Position numbers and translations under genes: made by a program. 64,000 bases of DNA, from the NCBI RefSeq assembly GCF_030547005.1, contig NZ_JAUOPN010000003.1:1-64000 (forward strand). Direction: 5' to 3'. The stretch is from Maribacter sp. 1_MG-2023 (GTDB taxonomy: Bacteria; Bacteroidota; Bacteroidia; Flavobacteriales; Flavobacteriaceae). How positions within the stretch are numbered: the first letter of the stretch is position 1; the number at the start of each line of letters is the position of its first letter. Shown here piece by piece: positions 17,107 through 25,972 of this stretch. Under the pieces are notes generated by a model. That model was not told where the DNA came from. It saw only the letters and a list, made by a program, of their open reading frames with translations, and made no database searches.

Positions 17107-17875
17107 ACTAAGCGTTGTGAAAATTGGCGGTAATGTCATTGAGGATGAAAAAGCTTTAGCAATTTTTCTTACTGCATTTGCCAAACTAGACGGACTAAAA
17201 ATTTTAGTACATGGTGGCGGAAAATTAGCTACCCAACTAGCCACTAAACTAGGTATTGAATCTAAAATGATTGATGGCAGACGTATTACCGATGCCGAAA
17301 CTGTCGATATAATTACTATGGTTTACGGTGGATTGGCAAACAAGAAAATCGTTGCTCAGCTTCAAGCAAAAAATATTAATGCCATCGGGTTAAGTGGTAC
17401 TGATGGTGATAGCATACAGGCACATAAACGCCCCGTAAAAGAAATAGATTACGGATTTGTCGGTGATATTGACGGCATAAATTCTGAACTAATCAGCAAT
17501 CTCTTATCCATCAACCTTACGCCTATTTTCTGTGCACTGTCGCACGATGGTGCCGGACAATTACTGAATACCAATGCAGATACCATAGCATCTGAAATTG
17601 CAATCGGTATGGCATCAACCTATGAAACTACTCTTTATTACTGCTTTGAAAAAAAGGGGGTTTTACTAGATATTGCTGATCATAATAGCGTTGTAAAAAA
17701 TATTAATACAACTACATATAAAGAACTTTTATCAGCAGGAATAATTGCTGATGGCATGCTACCTAAACTTCACAATTGCTTTCATGCATTGAATAATAGC
17801 GTAGCAAAAGTATGTTTAGGTGATGTTACGATGCTCGATACAAAAACAGAACTGTTCACAACAATACAACTTTAA
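17096..17875 (+). CDS. argB: N-acylglutamate kinase
   Basis: Phosphorylates N-acylglutamate, second step of arginine synthesis. I start it at ATG 17096 (259 aa, MKNKLSVVKIGGN), which puts the kinase motif at the N-terminus as in other ArgB; the open frame extends upstream to 17000 but that part lies inside the small membrane gene. LVHGGGKLATQLA and IGLSGTDGD are the binding motifs. argE starts one base after the stop. Confidence 0.94.
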   Translation: MKNKLSVVKIGGNVIEDEKALAIFLTAFAKLDGLKILVHGGGKLATQLATKLGIESKMIDGRRITDAETVDIITMVYGGLANKKIVAQLQAKNINAIGLSGTDGDSIQAHKRPVKEIDYGFVGDIDGINSELISNLLSINLTPIFCALSHDGAGQLLNTNADTIASEIAIGMASTYETTLYYCFEKKGVLLDIADHNSVVKNINTTTYKELLSAGIIADGMLPKLHNCFHALNNSVAKVCLGDVTMLDTKTELFTTIQL

Positions 17876-17876
17876 G

Positions 17877-18941
17877 ATGAACCAAACAGAACTAACAGAA
17901 AGTGCTATAGCATTATTAAAGGAATTAATTTCAATAGAATCTTTTTCTAAGGAAGAAGACAAGACTGCTGATGCAATACAAGCTTGGTTGGCAAAATACG
18001 ATATCCCTACAGAAAGAGACCTCAACAATATTATTGCGAAGAATAAATTTTGGGACAATTCTAAACCAACCCTACTTTTAAACTCGCATCACGATACCGT
18101 TAAGCCTAATAAAGCCTATACCAAAGACCCTTTCTTGCCCCATATTGAAGATGGTAAATTATTCGGATTAGGTAGTAATGATGCAGGTGGACCTTTAGTG
18201 TCTCTTTTAGCAACTTTCGTAAACTATTACCATGATAAAAACCTCAGGCATAATATTCTTATGGTCGCTTCTGCAGAAGAAGAAAATGCAGGTGAAAATA
18301 GCTTACGCGGATTATTACCAAGACTTCCGCATATAGATGTTGCTATTGTTGGCGAACCAACATTAATGCAACTGGCTATTGCAGAAAAAGGATTAGTAGT
18401 TTTCGATGCTGTAGTCAAAGGCACTCCCTCGCATGCAGCGCATCCCAATGATGATAATTCCATCTATAATTCTATCAAAGCATTAGAATGGTTTAAGAAC
18501 TTTAAATTTGAGAAAACTTCTGAAGCCCTGGGAGATGTAAAAATGACCGTTACTCAAATTAGTGCAGGATCACAACACAATGTTGTGCCAGCACAAGTTG
18601 ATATGGTAGTTGATGTTCGTGTAAATGACGCCTATAGCAACAAAGAAATTGCAGATTTACTAAAGAAGAATGCGCCATGCGAATTAAAGGAGCGATCTTT
18701 ACGTCTCAATTCGTCGAAAATAGATAAAGACCATCCGTTAGTAAAATCGGGTATTGCTTTAGGTAGAACAACTTACGGCTCACCTACCCTCTCTGATCAA
18801 GCAGCATTAAGTTGCCAGTCATTGAAACTAGGACCTGGAGATAGCACACGCTCTCACTCAGCCAATGAATTTATCTATGTACATGAAATTGAAGAAGGCA
18901 TAGATTTGTATATTAAAATATTAAAAGGCTACTTGCAATAA
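17877..18941 (+). CDS. argE: M20 family N-acylornithine/citrulline deacylase
   Basis: A 354-aa zinc hydrolase of the M20 family. LLLNSHHDTVKP and GLGSNDAGGP give the first metal ligands, and ASAEEENAGENS the catalytic Glu pair; the GEPT segment follows. In a pathway with acyl-ornithine carbamoylation its substrate should be N-acylcitrulline (probably succinyl- or acetylcitrulline) rather than N-acetylornithine. The ATG at 17877 follows the argB stop by one base; the open frame upstream to 17820 is shadow. Confidence 0.9.
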   Translation: MNQTELTESAIALLKELISIESFSKEEDKTADAIQAWLAKYDIPTERDLNNIIAKNKFWDNSKPTLLLNSHHDTVKPNKAYTKDPFLPHIEDGKLFGLGSNDAGGPLVSLLATFVNYYHDKNLRHNILMVASAEEENAGENSLRGLLPRLPHIDVAIVGEPTLMQLAIAEKGLVVFDAVVKGTPSHAAHPNDDNSIYNSIKALEWFKNFKFEKTSEALGDVKMTVTQISAGSQHNVVPAQVDMVVDVRVNDAYSNKEIADLLKKNAPCELKERSLRLNSSKIDKDHPLVKSGIALGRTTYGSPTLSDQAALSCQSLKLGPGDSTRSHSANEFIYVHEIEEGIDLYIKILKGYLQ

Positions 18942-19004
18942 ACAATAATCATTTAGCAATGTACAATTGATTATTGTTCATTGATAATTGTAAACTGACT
19001 TAAA
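18942..19004. repeat. AT-rich inverted repeats before argH
   Basis: The argE-argH spacer contains overlapping direct and inverted copies of an ATTGATTATTG/CAATAATCAT type sequence, for example CAATTGATTATTG followed by CATTGATAATTG. It may fold, but has no T-run. It resembles the self-similar spacer before argC in style. Confidence 0.45.
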
Positions 19005-20282
19005 ATGAAACTCTGGGATAAAGGATTTAGCACTGATAAAAAGATTGATCATTTCACAGTAGGTAATGACAGAGAACTAGATTTACTATTGGCTAAGTAC
19101 GATGTCATTGCATCTAGAGCTCATGCCAAAATGTTAGGCGAAATCGGATTGATTACCCCTAAAGAAACTCAAGACCTCGTAAGAGAGTTAAATACTATCG
19201 CTGCACGAATAGAAAAAGGAACTTTTACTATCGAAAATTCTTTTGAAGACATGCATTCTAAAATAGAATACATGCTTACCCTTAGTTTAGGCGATACTGG
19301 CAAAAAAATACATACCGCACGCTCGAGAAACGATCAAGTTTTAGTGGCTATGCACCTTTATCTAAAAGATGAGTTAACAGAAATTAAATCGATGACAAAG
19401 TCGCTCTTTAATCTTCTTTTAGTAAAAGCCCAAGAATATAAAGATGTTATGTTACCAGGGTATACGCATTTACAAATTGCCATGCCTTCTTCGTTCGGAC
19501 TTTGGTTTTCTGCTTATGCAGAAAGTTTAATTGACGACCTTTATTTTATTGAAGCCGCCTACAAAGTTGCCGACCAAAACCCGTTAGGCAGTGCTGCTGG
19601 TTATGGTAGTTCATTTGCTATCGATCGTAGATTTACTACTAAAGAAATGGGCTTTAGCACACTAAAATACAATGTAGTTGCCGCTCAAATGAGTAGAGGA
19701 AAAGTGGAAAAAGCAACTGCCTTCGGCATCGCAAATATTGCTGCAACACTTTCTAAAATGGCTATGGACATTTGTTTGTATATGAGTCAGAACTTCAACT
19801 TCATTTCTTTCCCCGATGAGTTGACTACGGGTTCTAGCATTATGCCACATAAGAAGAATCCTGATGTTTTTGAATTGGTACGTGGTAAGTGTAATAAATT
19901 ACAGTCTATACCAAATCAACTTACTTTAATCATAAATAATTTACCAAGCGGTTACCATAGAGATCTACAATTGGTAAAGGAAATTATTGTACCGGCCATT
20001 CAAGACATGAAAGCATGTTTAGAAATACTGACATTCAGTTTAAAAGAAATTAAAGTTAATAATGACATCTTAGAAGACCCAAAGTACGACTACTTATTTA
20101 GTGTTGATACTTTAAATGAACTTGTACAAAATGGCATGCCTTTTAGAGATGCATACAAGAAAATGGGACAAGAAATTAACGAAGGCACTTTTACCCCTAA
20201 AAGAGATATTCACCACACACACGAGGGTAGTTTAGGTAATCTTTGCTTAAAGGAAATTAATGATAAAATGAAGGAGATTTAA
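19005..20282 (+). CDS. argH: Argininosuccinate lyase
   Basis: Splits argininosuccinate to arginine and fumarate. The 425-aa protein shows the superfamily signature GSSIMPHKKNPD with the catalytic Ser loop (about Ser277/278), the N-terminal substrate motif HTARSRNDQV and ENSFEDMHSKIE. It closes the arginine cluster; its stop lies inside a hairpin shared with the converging yihY remnant. Confidence 0.95.
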   Translation: MKLWDKGFSTDKKIDHFTVGNDRELDLLLAKYDVIASRAHAKMLGEIGLITPKETQDLVRELNTIAARIEKGTFTIENSFEDMHSKIEYMLTLSLGDTGKKIHTARSRNDQVLVAMHLYLKDELTEIKSMTKSLFNLLLVKAQEYKDVMLPGYTHLQIAMPSSFGLWFSAYAESLIDDLYFIEAAYKVADQNPLGSAAGYGSSFAIDRRFTTKEMGFSTLKYNVVAAQMSRGKVEKATAFGIANIAATLSKMAMDICLYMSQNFNFISFPDELTTGSSIMPHKKNPDVFELVRGKCNKLQSIPNQLTLIINNLPSGYHRDLQLVKEIIVPAIQDMKACLEILTFSLKEIKVNNDILEDPKYDYLFSVDTLNELVQNGMPFRDAYKKMGQEINEGTFTPKRDIHHTHEGSLGNLCLKEINDKMKEI

Positions 20283-20291
20283 TTCTCCTTC
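20270..20291. terminator. Hairpin overlapping both converging stop codons
   Basis: GAAGGAGA (20270-20277), loop TTTAAT, TCTCCTTC (20284-20291). The loop contains the stop codons of argH (plus) and of the truncated yihY (minus). There is no long T-run on either strand, so it may stabilise 3' ends more than terminate. Confidence 0.55.
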
Positions 20292-20866
20292 AAATAGCTA
20301 TCTGAATAAATTTTGGTAAACTGGGCTCCGAAAGTGACAATTAAACTAGAATACGAGACCCATAGCATTACTAAAATTATGCTTCCTGCGGTACCATAGG
20401 TTGAACCTGGCTCTGCTTTACCAAAATAGAACGCAAGAGCATATTTACCTATTAAAAATAGTAACGCAGTTAATGCAGCCCCTACTTTAACTGCTTTCCA
20501 CCGAACATGGGTACTGGGCAGGTATTTAAACATTGCTCCAAATAAAAGGTAAATAAAGCATAGGGATAGTATAAAATCTAATCCGAAACCTAGCTCTAAC
20601 ATTCCGTCTGGCAAAAGTTTAGAAAGTTGTGTAGAAAAGGCTGACAATAATGAGGTGAGCACAAAACTGACCAATAGTAAAAAGCCTATAATTATTATAA
20701 ATCCGAAGCCCTTTAATCTCATAAATAAAGTAGATAGCACTTCATTCGAGTATTTTGGTTTTACCTCCCAAATGTCATTTAATGAATTTTGCAACTGATA
20801 GAATAATCCTGTTGCACCATAAATTAATACTCCTACCCCAAAAGGGTTGCTACTACAGACAAGGAC
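20279..20866 (-). pseudogene. YihY/BrkB-family membrane protein, 5'-truncated remnant
   Basis: The frame encodes the C-terminal part of a YihY family inner-membrane protein: the conserved GVGVLIYGATGLFYQLQNSL and IWEVKP and then several membrane helices with STYGTAGSI. Family members are about 280-330 aa; here only about 190 residues are left and the first 100 or more, with the first helices, are missing. The frame is closed upstream by a TAA at the end of the pseudouridine-synthase-like gene, and the only candidate start within it is a TTG at 20794. Homology continues upstream of that codon, so it is not a real start. I read it as a deletion remnant fused to the 3' end of the upstream gene. 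Confidence 0.75.
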
Positions 20867-20872
20867 AGTGTA

Positions 20873-21715
20873 TTATTTGATCATCTTAAGATTAATAACC
20901 TCTTGATCGGTCAAATACCTCCAGTGTCCTCTTGGCAAATCTTTTTTAGTAAGACCACCGTAAACAACCCTATCCATTCTTTGAATTGTATATCCTAAAT
21001 TTTCAAAAATGCGTTCTACAATTTTATTTCTAGAACTATAAATTTCAATACCAACTTCTCTCTTTGGAGCATCAGCAATAAAGCTTACATCTTGTACACG
21101 AACTGCCTTTTCATCAACAACTACGCCTTCTTGAATCTTCTTTAAATCGGCACTTCTTAATTCTTGGTCTAAAACCAAATGATAAATCTTACGCATGCCA
21201 TTTACAGGGCTTTTCAACACCTTGGTCATACTACCATCATTGGTGAACAAAAGTAAACCTGTATGTTCTTTTTCCAATTTATCTACCGGAAGTAATTTTG
21301 ACTTAGAAGCACTTGATATTAATCCAGAAACGTGTCTTTTCCCTTTTTCGTCACGTACAGTAGTAAGAAAGTCTTTTGGCTTGTTCAGCAATACATATTC
21401 TCTCTTCACAGGATTTAATAATTGACCATCGAATTTTACCTCATCGCTCAACTTAACCTTATATCCCATTTCTGTAATAGGCTTTCCATTTACAGTTACA
21501 TTACCAGCAGCAATGTATATATCTGCATCTCTTCGAGAACATACCCCAGAGTTGGCTACATATTTATTTAGTCTAATAGAATTTGGATCTTGTGGCTTAG
21601 CTGGCGTCACATTTTTTTTAATGGGAGCATTACCGCGAGCATAACTCTTCTTTTTAAAATTACCACCTTGCCTACCTGAAGCATTTTTTCCTCTACTAGA
21701 ATCATCCCTACTCAT
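20873..21715 (-). CDS. RsuA/RluB-like pseudouridine synthase paralogue with altered active site
   Basis: A 280-aa protein with a basic Gly/Ser/Lys-rich N-terminus, an S4 RNA-binding domain (IRLNKYVANSGVCSRRDAD, about 47-65) and an RsuA/RluB-type catalytic domain. In active members the core motif is G-R-L-D-x-x-T-x-G-L-L with catalytic Asp. Here the segment is VDKLEKEHTGLLLF, so Arg is Lys146, Asp is Glu148 and Thr is His151. Activity is therefore doubtful; it could be an RNA-binding protein. The start at 21715 is preferred over 21745 because a good promoter (TACCTTTG) lies between the two. Confidence 0.8.
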   Translation of the reverse strand: MSRDDSSRGKNASGRQGGNFKKKSYARGNAPIKKNVTPAKPQDPNSIRLNKYVANSGVCSRRDADIYIAAGNVTVNGKPITEMGYKVKLSDEVKFDGQLLNPVKREYVLLNKPKDFLTTVRDEKGKRHVSGLISSASKSKLLPVDKLEKEHTGLLLFTNDGSMTKVLKSPVNGMRKIYHLVLDQELRSADLKKIQEGVVVDEKAVRVQDVSFIADAPKREVGIEIYSSRNKIVERIFENLGYTIQRMDRVVYGGLTKKDLPRGHWRYLTDQEVINLKMIK

Positions 21716-21733
21716 AACTGTACCAATTTTGCA

Positions 21734-21763
21734 CAAAGGTAGCAAATTGCGTTGCCGTTCAAA
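21734..21763 (-). promoter_or_regulatory. Bacteroidota-type promoter of the pseudouridine-synthase-like gene
   Basis: On the minus strand TTTG (21763-21760) and TACCTTTG (21741-21734) are separated by 18 nt, matching the -33/-7 elements of the Bacteroidota primary sigma factor. The -7 box ends 18 nt before the ATG at 21715. Confidence 0.65.
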
Positions 21764-21790
21764 TAGTTATATGAAACATATTACGAACAA

Positions 21791-22696
21791 CTATAGTATT
21801 CTGTTTAAAACAAGGTCAACATCTATGAGTAGAATACCAAAGACTCCCATTACTATAATTAGTTTTAGAATATTATGCAGCCAAACATAGTCCTTACGGG
21901 CTTTTGCCTTGAATAAAAGAAATACAAAGAGGACTAGCAATACCACACAAAGCATAAAATAAAAGTTCATATACCCCACATCGAACTTAAAAATAAGCAG
22001 TAATGATGGCACAAGAGTCAATAAAATCAATAAACTGATAAGAACTTTAGAAGTTCGTACTCCGTAAAGTATCGGAATAGTTCTGTAATTCTGAGCTAAA
22101 TCTCCTGAAATATTTTCTAAATCCTTGATCATTTCTCGTGCTAGTATCAATAAAAAAAGAAATACCGCATGCATAAAAATCACTGGCTGAATATTCTTGT
22201 AGTAAATGAATACGACAAAGAATGGCGTAATTGCCAAAGTGGCTGAAATAATATTACCCAAAAATGGAATTTTCTTCAACTTATGCGAATAGATCCAAAT
22301 GCCAAAAATGTATGATGAGAAAAAGAAAACCGCTTTAAACGATACATAACTGGCTGCAATTACCGCAAAAAAATTGAGCACAAAATAGGTCGTTAGCTTA
22401 AATCGCTGGCTTACCAAGCGATCCAGCATACTCTTTCGTGGTTTATTGATGAGGTCTTTTTCTGCGTCGTAGAAATTATTGATAATATAACCAGCAGCAA
22501 TAACCATAGCTGAAGCTATTACGATAACGAAAAGATTAACGTCAAAAACTACTTTACGAACAGGAAGTTCTGGTGCTAAAATATAAATAGACGCTAAATA
22601 TTGAGCTAGTGCTATAACTAGAATGTTATACCCCCTAACCACTGAAAACAGACTCAGTACTTTTAAAAGTAAGAGTTTATTTCTTCTATTAAGCAT
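21791..22696 (-). CDS. UbiA family prenyltransferase
   Basis: A 301-aa membrane protein with about eight helices. The two Mg/diphosphate motifs of the UbiA superfamily are visible: NNFYDAEKD (Asn73-Asp81) and DLENISGDLAQNYRTIP near residue 195. Relatives in this phylum are annotated as geranylgeranylglycerol-phosphate geranylgeranyltransferase-like enzymes; the true acceptor is not known from sequence. It is 13 nt after the GHMP kinase gene, so a prenyl-diphosphate user sits in a mevalonate-pathway operon. Confidence 0.85.
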   Translation of the reverse strand: MLNRRNKLLLLKVLSLFSVVRGYNILVIALAQYLASIYILAPELPVRKVVFDVNLFVIVIASAMVIAAGYIINNFYDAEKDLINKPRKSMLDRLVSQRFKLTTYFVLNFFAVIAASYVSFKAVFFFSSYIFGIWIYSHKLKKIPFLGNIISATLAITPFFVVFIYYKNIQPVIFMHAVFLFLLILAREMIKDLENISGDLAQNYRTIPILYGVRTSKVLISLLILLTLVPSLLLIFKFDVGYMNFYFMLCVVLLVLFVFLLFKAKARKDYVWLHNILKLIIVMGVFGILLIDVDLVLNRIL

Positions 22697-22709
22697 GGAT
22701 GGAAATTAC

Positions 22710-23648
22710 CTAAAAATTATAGACTACTTCTAGTTTATAGTCTTTTAACGCAGTTTTAGCTTTTTCAAAATCTTCGGTAAAACCTAAAATATAACCACCA
22801 CCACCTGAGCCACAAAGCTTTAAATAGTAATCATTGGTGTCGATTCCGTTTTTCCATAAGGCATGAAATTTTGCAGGAATCATAGGTTTAAAATTATCTA
22901 AAACAACATGAGACAATTGCTTTAAATTACCAAACAATGACTGAATATTGCCGTTTACAAAATCTTCTACACAAGCATCTGTATGCTTTATGAATTGATT
23001 TTTTAGCATTTTACGAAAACCATCGTTCTTCATTTGCTCCATGAAAATCTGAACCATTGGTGCAGTTTCTCCAATAATACCGCTATCTAATAAAAATACG
23101 GCTCCTTTACCTTCTACATTTTGTGAAGGTATGCTAGTAGACTCAATATTGTCTTTAGAGTTTATAAGAATCGGAAGACTTAAGTAACTATTCAATGGAT
23201 CAAGCCCAGATGATTGACCGTGAAAAAACGACTCCATTTTACCGAATATCGTTTTAAGTTTTAATAATTTTTCTCTGGTTAAGTTCTCCAGAACCGTTAT
23301 TTTTTCTTGGGCATATTTATCATAAATAGCTGCCACTAAAGCACCACTACTACCAACACCATACCCTTGTGGTATAGAACTGTCAAAATACATACCTTCA
23401 GCAACATCAGCTTTTAGAAGGTCTAAATCGAAAGTAACCAAACTTGGTTCCTCAACAGTTAGTTCTTCTAAATAAAGAGCAAATGACTCTAAACTTTCGT
23501 TAGATTTTGTTGCCTCTTTTGAAACGCTAGCATCAGATTTCAAAGCTCCCTTATAAAAATTATAGGGTATTGATAATCCTTTGGAATCTTTAATGATACC
23601 GTACTCTCCGAAGAGAAGAATTTTTGAATAAAAAAGAGGTCCTTTCAT
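22710..23648 (-). CDS. GHMP kinase, probable mevalonate kinase
   Basis: A 312-aa GHMP kinase. The N-terminus FYSKILLFGEYGIIKDSKG is like mevalonate kinases, the ATP loop is PQGYGVGSSGALVAA (about 106-120) and the C-terminal Gly-rich motif is LCGSGGGGYILGF. It should phosphorylate mevalonate or phosphomevalonate in isoprenoid synthesis; the presence of the decarboxylase gene upstream and a UbiA gene downstream supports this. It lies about 145 nt after the decarboxylase. Confidence 0.85.
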   Translation of the reverse strand: MKGPLFYSKILLFGEYGIIKDSKGLSIPYNFYKGALKSDASVSKEATKSNESLESFALYLEELTVEEPSLVTFDLDLLKADVAEGMYFDSSIPQGYGVGSSGALVAAIYDKYAQEKITVLENLTREKLLKLKTIFGKMESFFHGQSSGLDPLNSYLSLPILINSKDNIESTSIPSQNVEGKGAVFLLDSGIIGETAPMVQIFMEQMKNDGFRKMLKNQFIKHTDACVEDFVNGNIQSLFGNLKQLSHVVLDNFKPMIPAKFHALWKNGIDTNDYYLKLCGSGGGGYILGFTEDFEKAKTALKDYKLEVVYNF

Positions 23649-23793
23649 TTTAAAAACTAAGCTAATATTGAAACTTATATAAATATAGTCAAAGATTCAC
23701 ATAAAGTTGAACGTTTTACCTTAAAAGGTTAAACAGAATAGATGAATCATTCTTTTACAAACGTTTTTTATAAAAAAATAGTACATTAATTAC

Positions 23794-24876
23794 CTACAAC
23801 TTCTTAGCACCCAGACCAATTCGATCACAAATATACTGCCCATTTTGACAAAAAGGCATTAACTTCTCTTTTATAAATGGAAAAACGATATGCTTTTCAT
23901 TTTCAGGATATAATACATGCACGTTCGCACCTGCATCTAAGGTAAAGCAAACATGGGTATTAGATTCTTGCCTAAATTTCCAAATCGCATTAATTATAGA
24001 AAGGGTATTGGGCTTCATTAATATGAAATACGGATTACTCGTCATCATCATAGCATGTAATGTAAGTGCCTCACTTTCTACAATACTTATGAAAGTGTCT
24101 AAATTACCATCTACTAAAACCGATTTCAACATCTCTAAATTGGTATGTGCCTGATCAAACCGCTGAGTTGCAAACGGGTGTCCATGCATTAACTCATGAC
24201 CTACCGTACTGCTCACCTGTTTCTCTCCCTTATCAACCAACAAAATGGTATCATGAAAATTATTAAATACCTCATGTACTGCGTACGGATATTTTATACC
24301 GAATAAGTTTGAACTTCCTTCGATTGAAGCTGTTTCGCCCCATTGTACCAAAGGTCCTTCAATACTGCGACATGCACTACCAGAACCTAAACGAGATAAG
24401 AACGAAACTTTTCTGCTAAAATATTCATCAGAAATAGACACTGAGAATGACCTTTCCATCTCCATAAAGCATAATGCCAATGCTGACATACCGCTCGCTG
24501 ATGATGCTATACCACTACTATGAGGAAAAGAATTTGATGTATTTATAACGAAATGGTACTCTTTTAAAAACGGTAAATAGTCTTCTATTCTTTTTAAAAA
24601 TGTATTTATTTTCGGCTTAAATTCTTCTTTTGCTTCGCCTTCAAACAACAGGTCGAACGAAAACTCATCACTTTTTTGGTCCTTCTTTTTATACTGCACA
24701 CTGGTTTTTGTAGCACATGCCGCCAATGTAAAACTGATAGATGGGTTAGCGGGAATCTGATTCTCTCTCTTACCCCAATACTTTACCAAAGCAATATTAC
24801 TGGGCGAAGAATACGATACTGTGCCTTCTTCTTTCAATGTGGTATATGATGCTGGAATAAATTCTTTTTCTGACAT
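23794..24876 (-). CDS. mvaD: Diphosphomevalonate decarboxylase
   Basis: ATP-dependent decarboxylation of mevalonate diphosphate to isopentenyl diphosphate. The 360-aa protein has the family N-terminus SPSNIALVKYWGKRENQIPA, the GHMP loop PHSSGIASSASGMSAL and the signature RLGSGSACRS. I start it at ATG 24876 because the longer frame to 24918 has only a TTG and contains a promoter box. First gene of the mvaD-kinase-UbiA row. Confidence 0.93.
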   Translation of the reverse strand: MSEKEFIPASYTTLKEEGTVSYSSPSNIALVKYWGKRENQIPANPSISFTLAACATKTSVQYKKKDQKSDEFSFDLLFEGEAKEEFKPKINTFLKRIEDYLPFLKEYHFVINTSNSFPHSSGIASSASGMSALALCFMEMERSFSVSISDEYFSRKVSFLSRLGSGSACRSIEGPLVQWGETASIEGSSNLFGIKYPYAVHEVFNNFHDTILLVDKGEKQVSSTVGHELMHGHPFATQRFDQAHTNLEMLKSVLVDGNLDTFISIVESEALTLHAMMMTSNPYFILMKPNTLSIINAIWKFRQESNTHVCFTLDAGANVHVLYPENEKHIVFPFIKEKLMPFCQNGQYICDRIGLGAKKL

Positions 24877-24893
24877 TGAATATTCAATTTGTG

Positions 24894-24901
24894 CAAATAT
24901 A
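24894..24901 (-). promoter_or_regulatory. Putative -7 box (TATATTTG) of mvaD
   Basis: Exact TAnnTTTG match on the minus strand, 17 nt before the mvaD ATG, in the short region shared with the divergent tspO gene. A TTG lies upstream, but closer than the usual spacing. Confidence 0.5.
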
Positions 24902-24957
24902 GTTTTTAGGACTATCAATTAAAATAAATCCTTATTTTAGAGGTAAACACCAACCAA

Positions 24958-25431
24958 TTGAAAAGAAAGCTTACTTACATTCTTATTGGCATTGTCATTT
25001 GTTCGGCTATTGGATTTCTTAGCAGCGTAGTCACGCAAAGCTCTGTAAACGGATGGTATATGACACTGAATAAGCCAAGTTTTAACCCGCCAAACTGGAT
25101 TTTCGCTCCCGTTTGGAGTGCTCTCTATATTATGATGGGTATTTCTGCCGGTTGGGTCTGGGCCAAAGGTTTTCATCATAAATGGGTAAAAACCGGATTG
25201 TATCATTTTGGTTTTCAACTACTTTTAAACGGATTGTGGAGTATCGTATTTTTCGGATTAAAACAACCTTTTTATGGGCTGCTCGTAATTATGGTACTTC
25301 TCGTCGTTTTATTTCTTACTATTAAATGGTTCAATGTAGTTAGCAAATTTGCAGCCATATTGCTAATTCCGTATTTACTTTGGGTTTGTTTCGCTACGGC
25401 ATTGAATTACAAAATCTGGGAGCTGAATTAA
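24958..25431 (+). CDS. tspO: TspO/MBR family tryptophan-rich membrane protein
   Basis: A 157-aa protein with five membrane helices and the family signature GWYMTLNKPSFNPPNWIFAP followed by VWSALYIMMGISAGWVW. TspO proteins bind porphyrins and related ligands; in bacteria their role is debated. The only start that keeps the first helix is TTG 24958. It is divergent from mvaD and convergent with the DUF1697 gene. Confidence 0.88.
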   Translation: MKRKLTYILIGIVICSAIGFLSSVVTQSSVNGWYMTLNKPSFNPPNWIFAPVWSALYIMMGISAGWVWAKGFHHKWVKTGLYHFGFQLLLNGLWSIVFFGLKQPFYGLLVIMVLLVVLFLTIKWFNVVSKFAAILLIPYLLWVCFATALNYKIWELN

Positions 25432-25432
25432 C

Positions 25433-25972
25433 CTAATTACTCAACTCTAATAATTTGTGCATGGTTCTATAATTTCTGGTAGTTGCCAAAACCTTCAGTT
25501 TTCGCTCTATCAAATTATTATTCAATTTTGCTTTGCCATACCCAACTTTACACTTTAAATAAATACAATTATCAGAAATTGAAAACTCTTCGTTCTCGTA
25601 CGATTCTGCCTTAAACGCAGTAAGCTCTTCAAGTTTCGAAACTTCATTTAGCAATACAAAATAGATTTGCTTTTTTATAATCTCATCTTCCGATTCGAAC
25701 GGATTATCTTTAAGAATATCACGTAATTGAGATGTTGTTTTTACTATAACAGGCACTTCAAAACCAAAACTTTTTAAAATAGCTTTGGAAATCAATGCTT
25801 CTAACTCTGATGTATTTTGCAGTTCACTTTTAAAAACCACATTACCACTTTGAATGTAAGTATTCACATCTTGTAGTTTTAAACCATTGCACAAATCTCG
25901 AAATTCTGCCATCGGTATTTTATGTTTTCCGCTGACATTTATCCCTCTTAAAAATGCGATGTATACTTTCAT
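25433..25972 (-). CDS. DUF1697 family protein
   Basis: A 179-aa cytoplasmic protein with the DUF1697 N-terminus (YIAFLRGINVSGKHKIPM and YIQSGNVVF) and the C-terminal RNYRTMHKLLEL. The family is widespread in bacteria with no established function. Its start overlaps the stop of the flavoprotein gene (TAATG), so translation is coupled. Confidence 0.85.
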   Translation of the reverse strand: MKVYIAFLRGINVSGKHKIPMAEFRDLCNGLKLQDVNTYIQSGNVVFKSELQNTSELEALISKAILKSFGFEVPVIVKTTSQLRDILKDNPFESEDEIIKKQIYFVLLNEVSKLEELTAFKAESYENEEFSISDNCIYLKCKVGYGKAKLNNNLIERKLKVLATTRNYRTMHKLLELSN

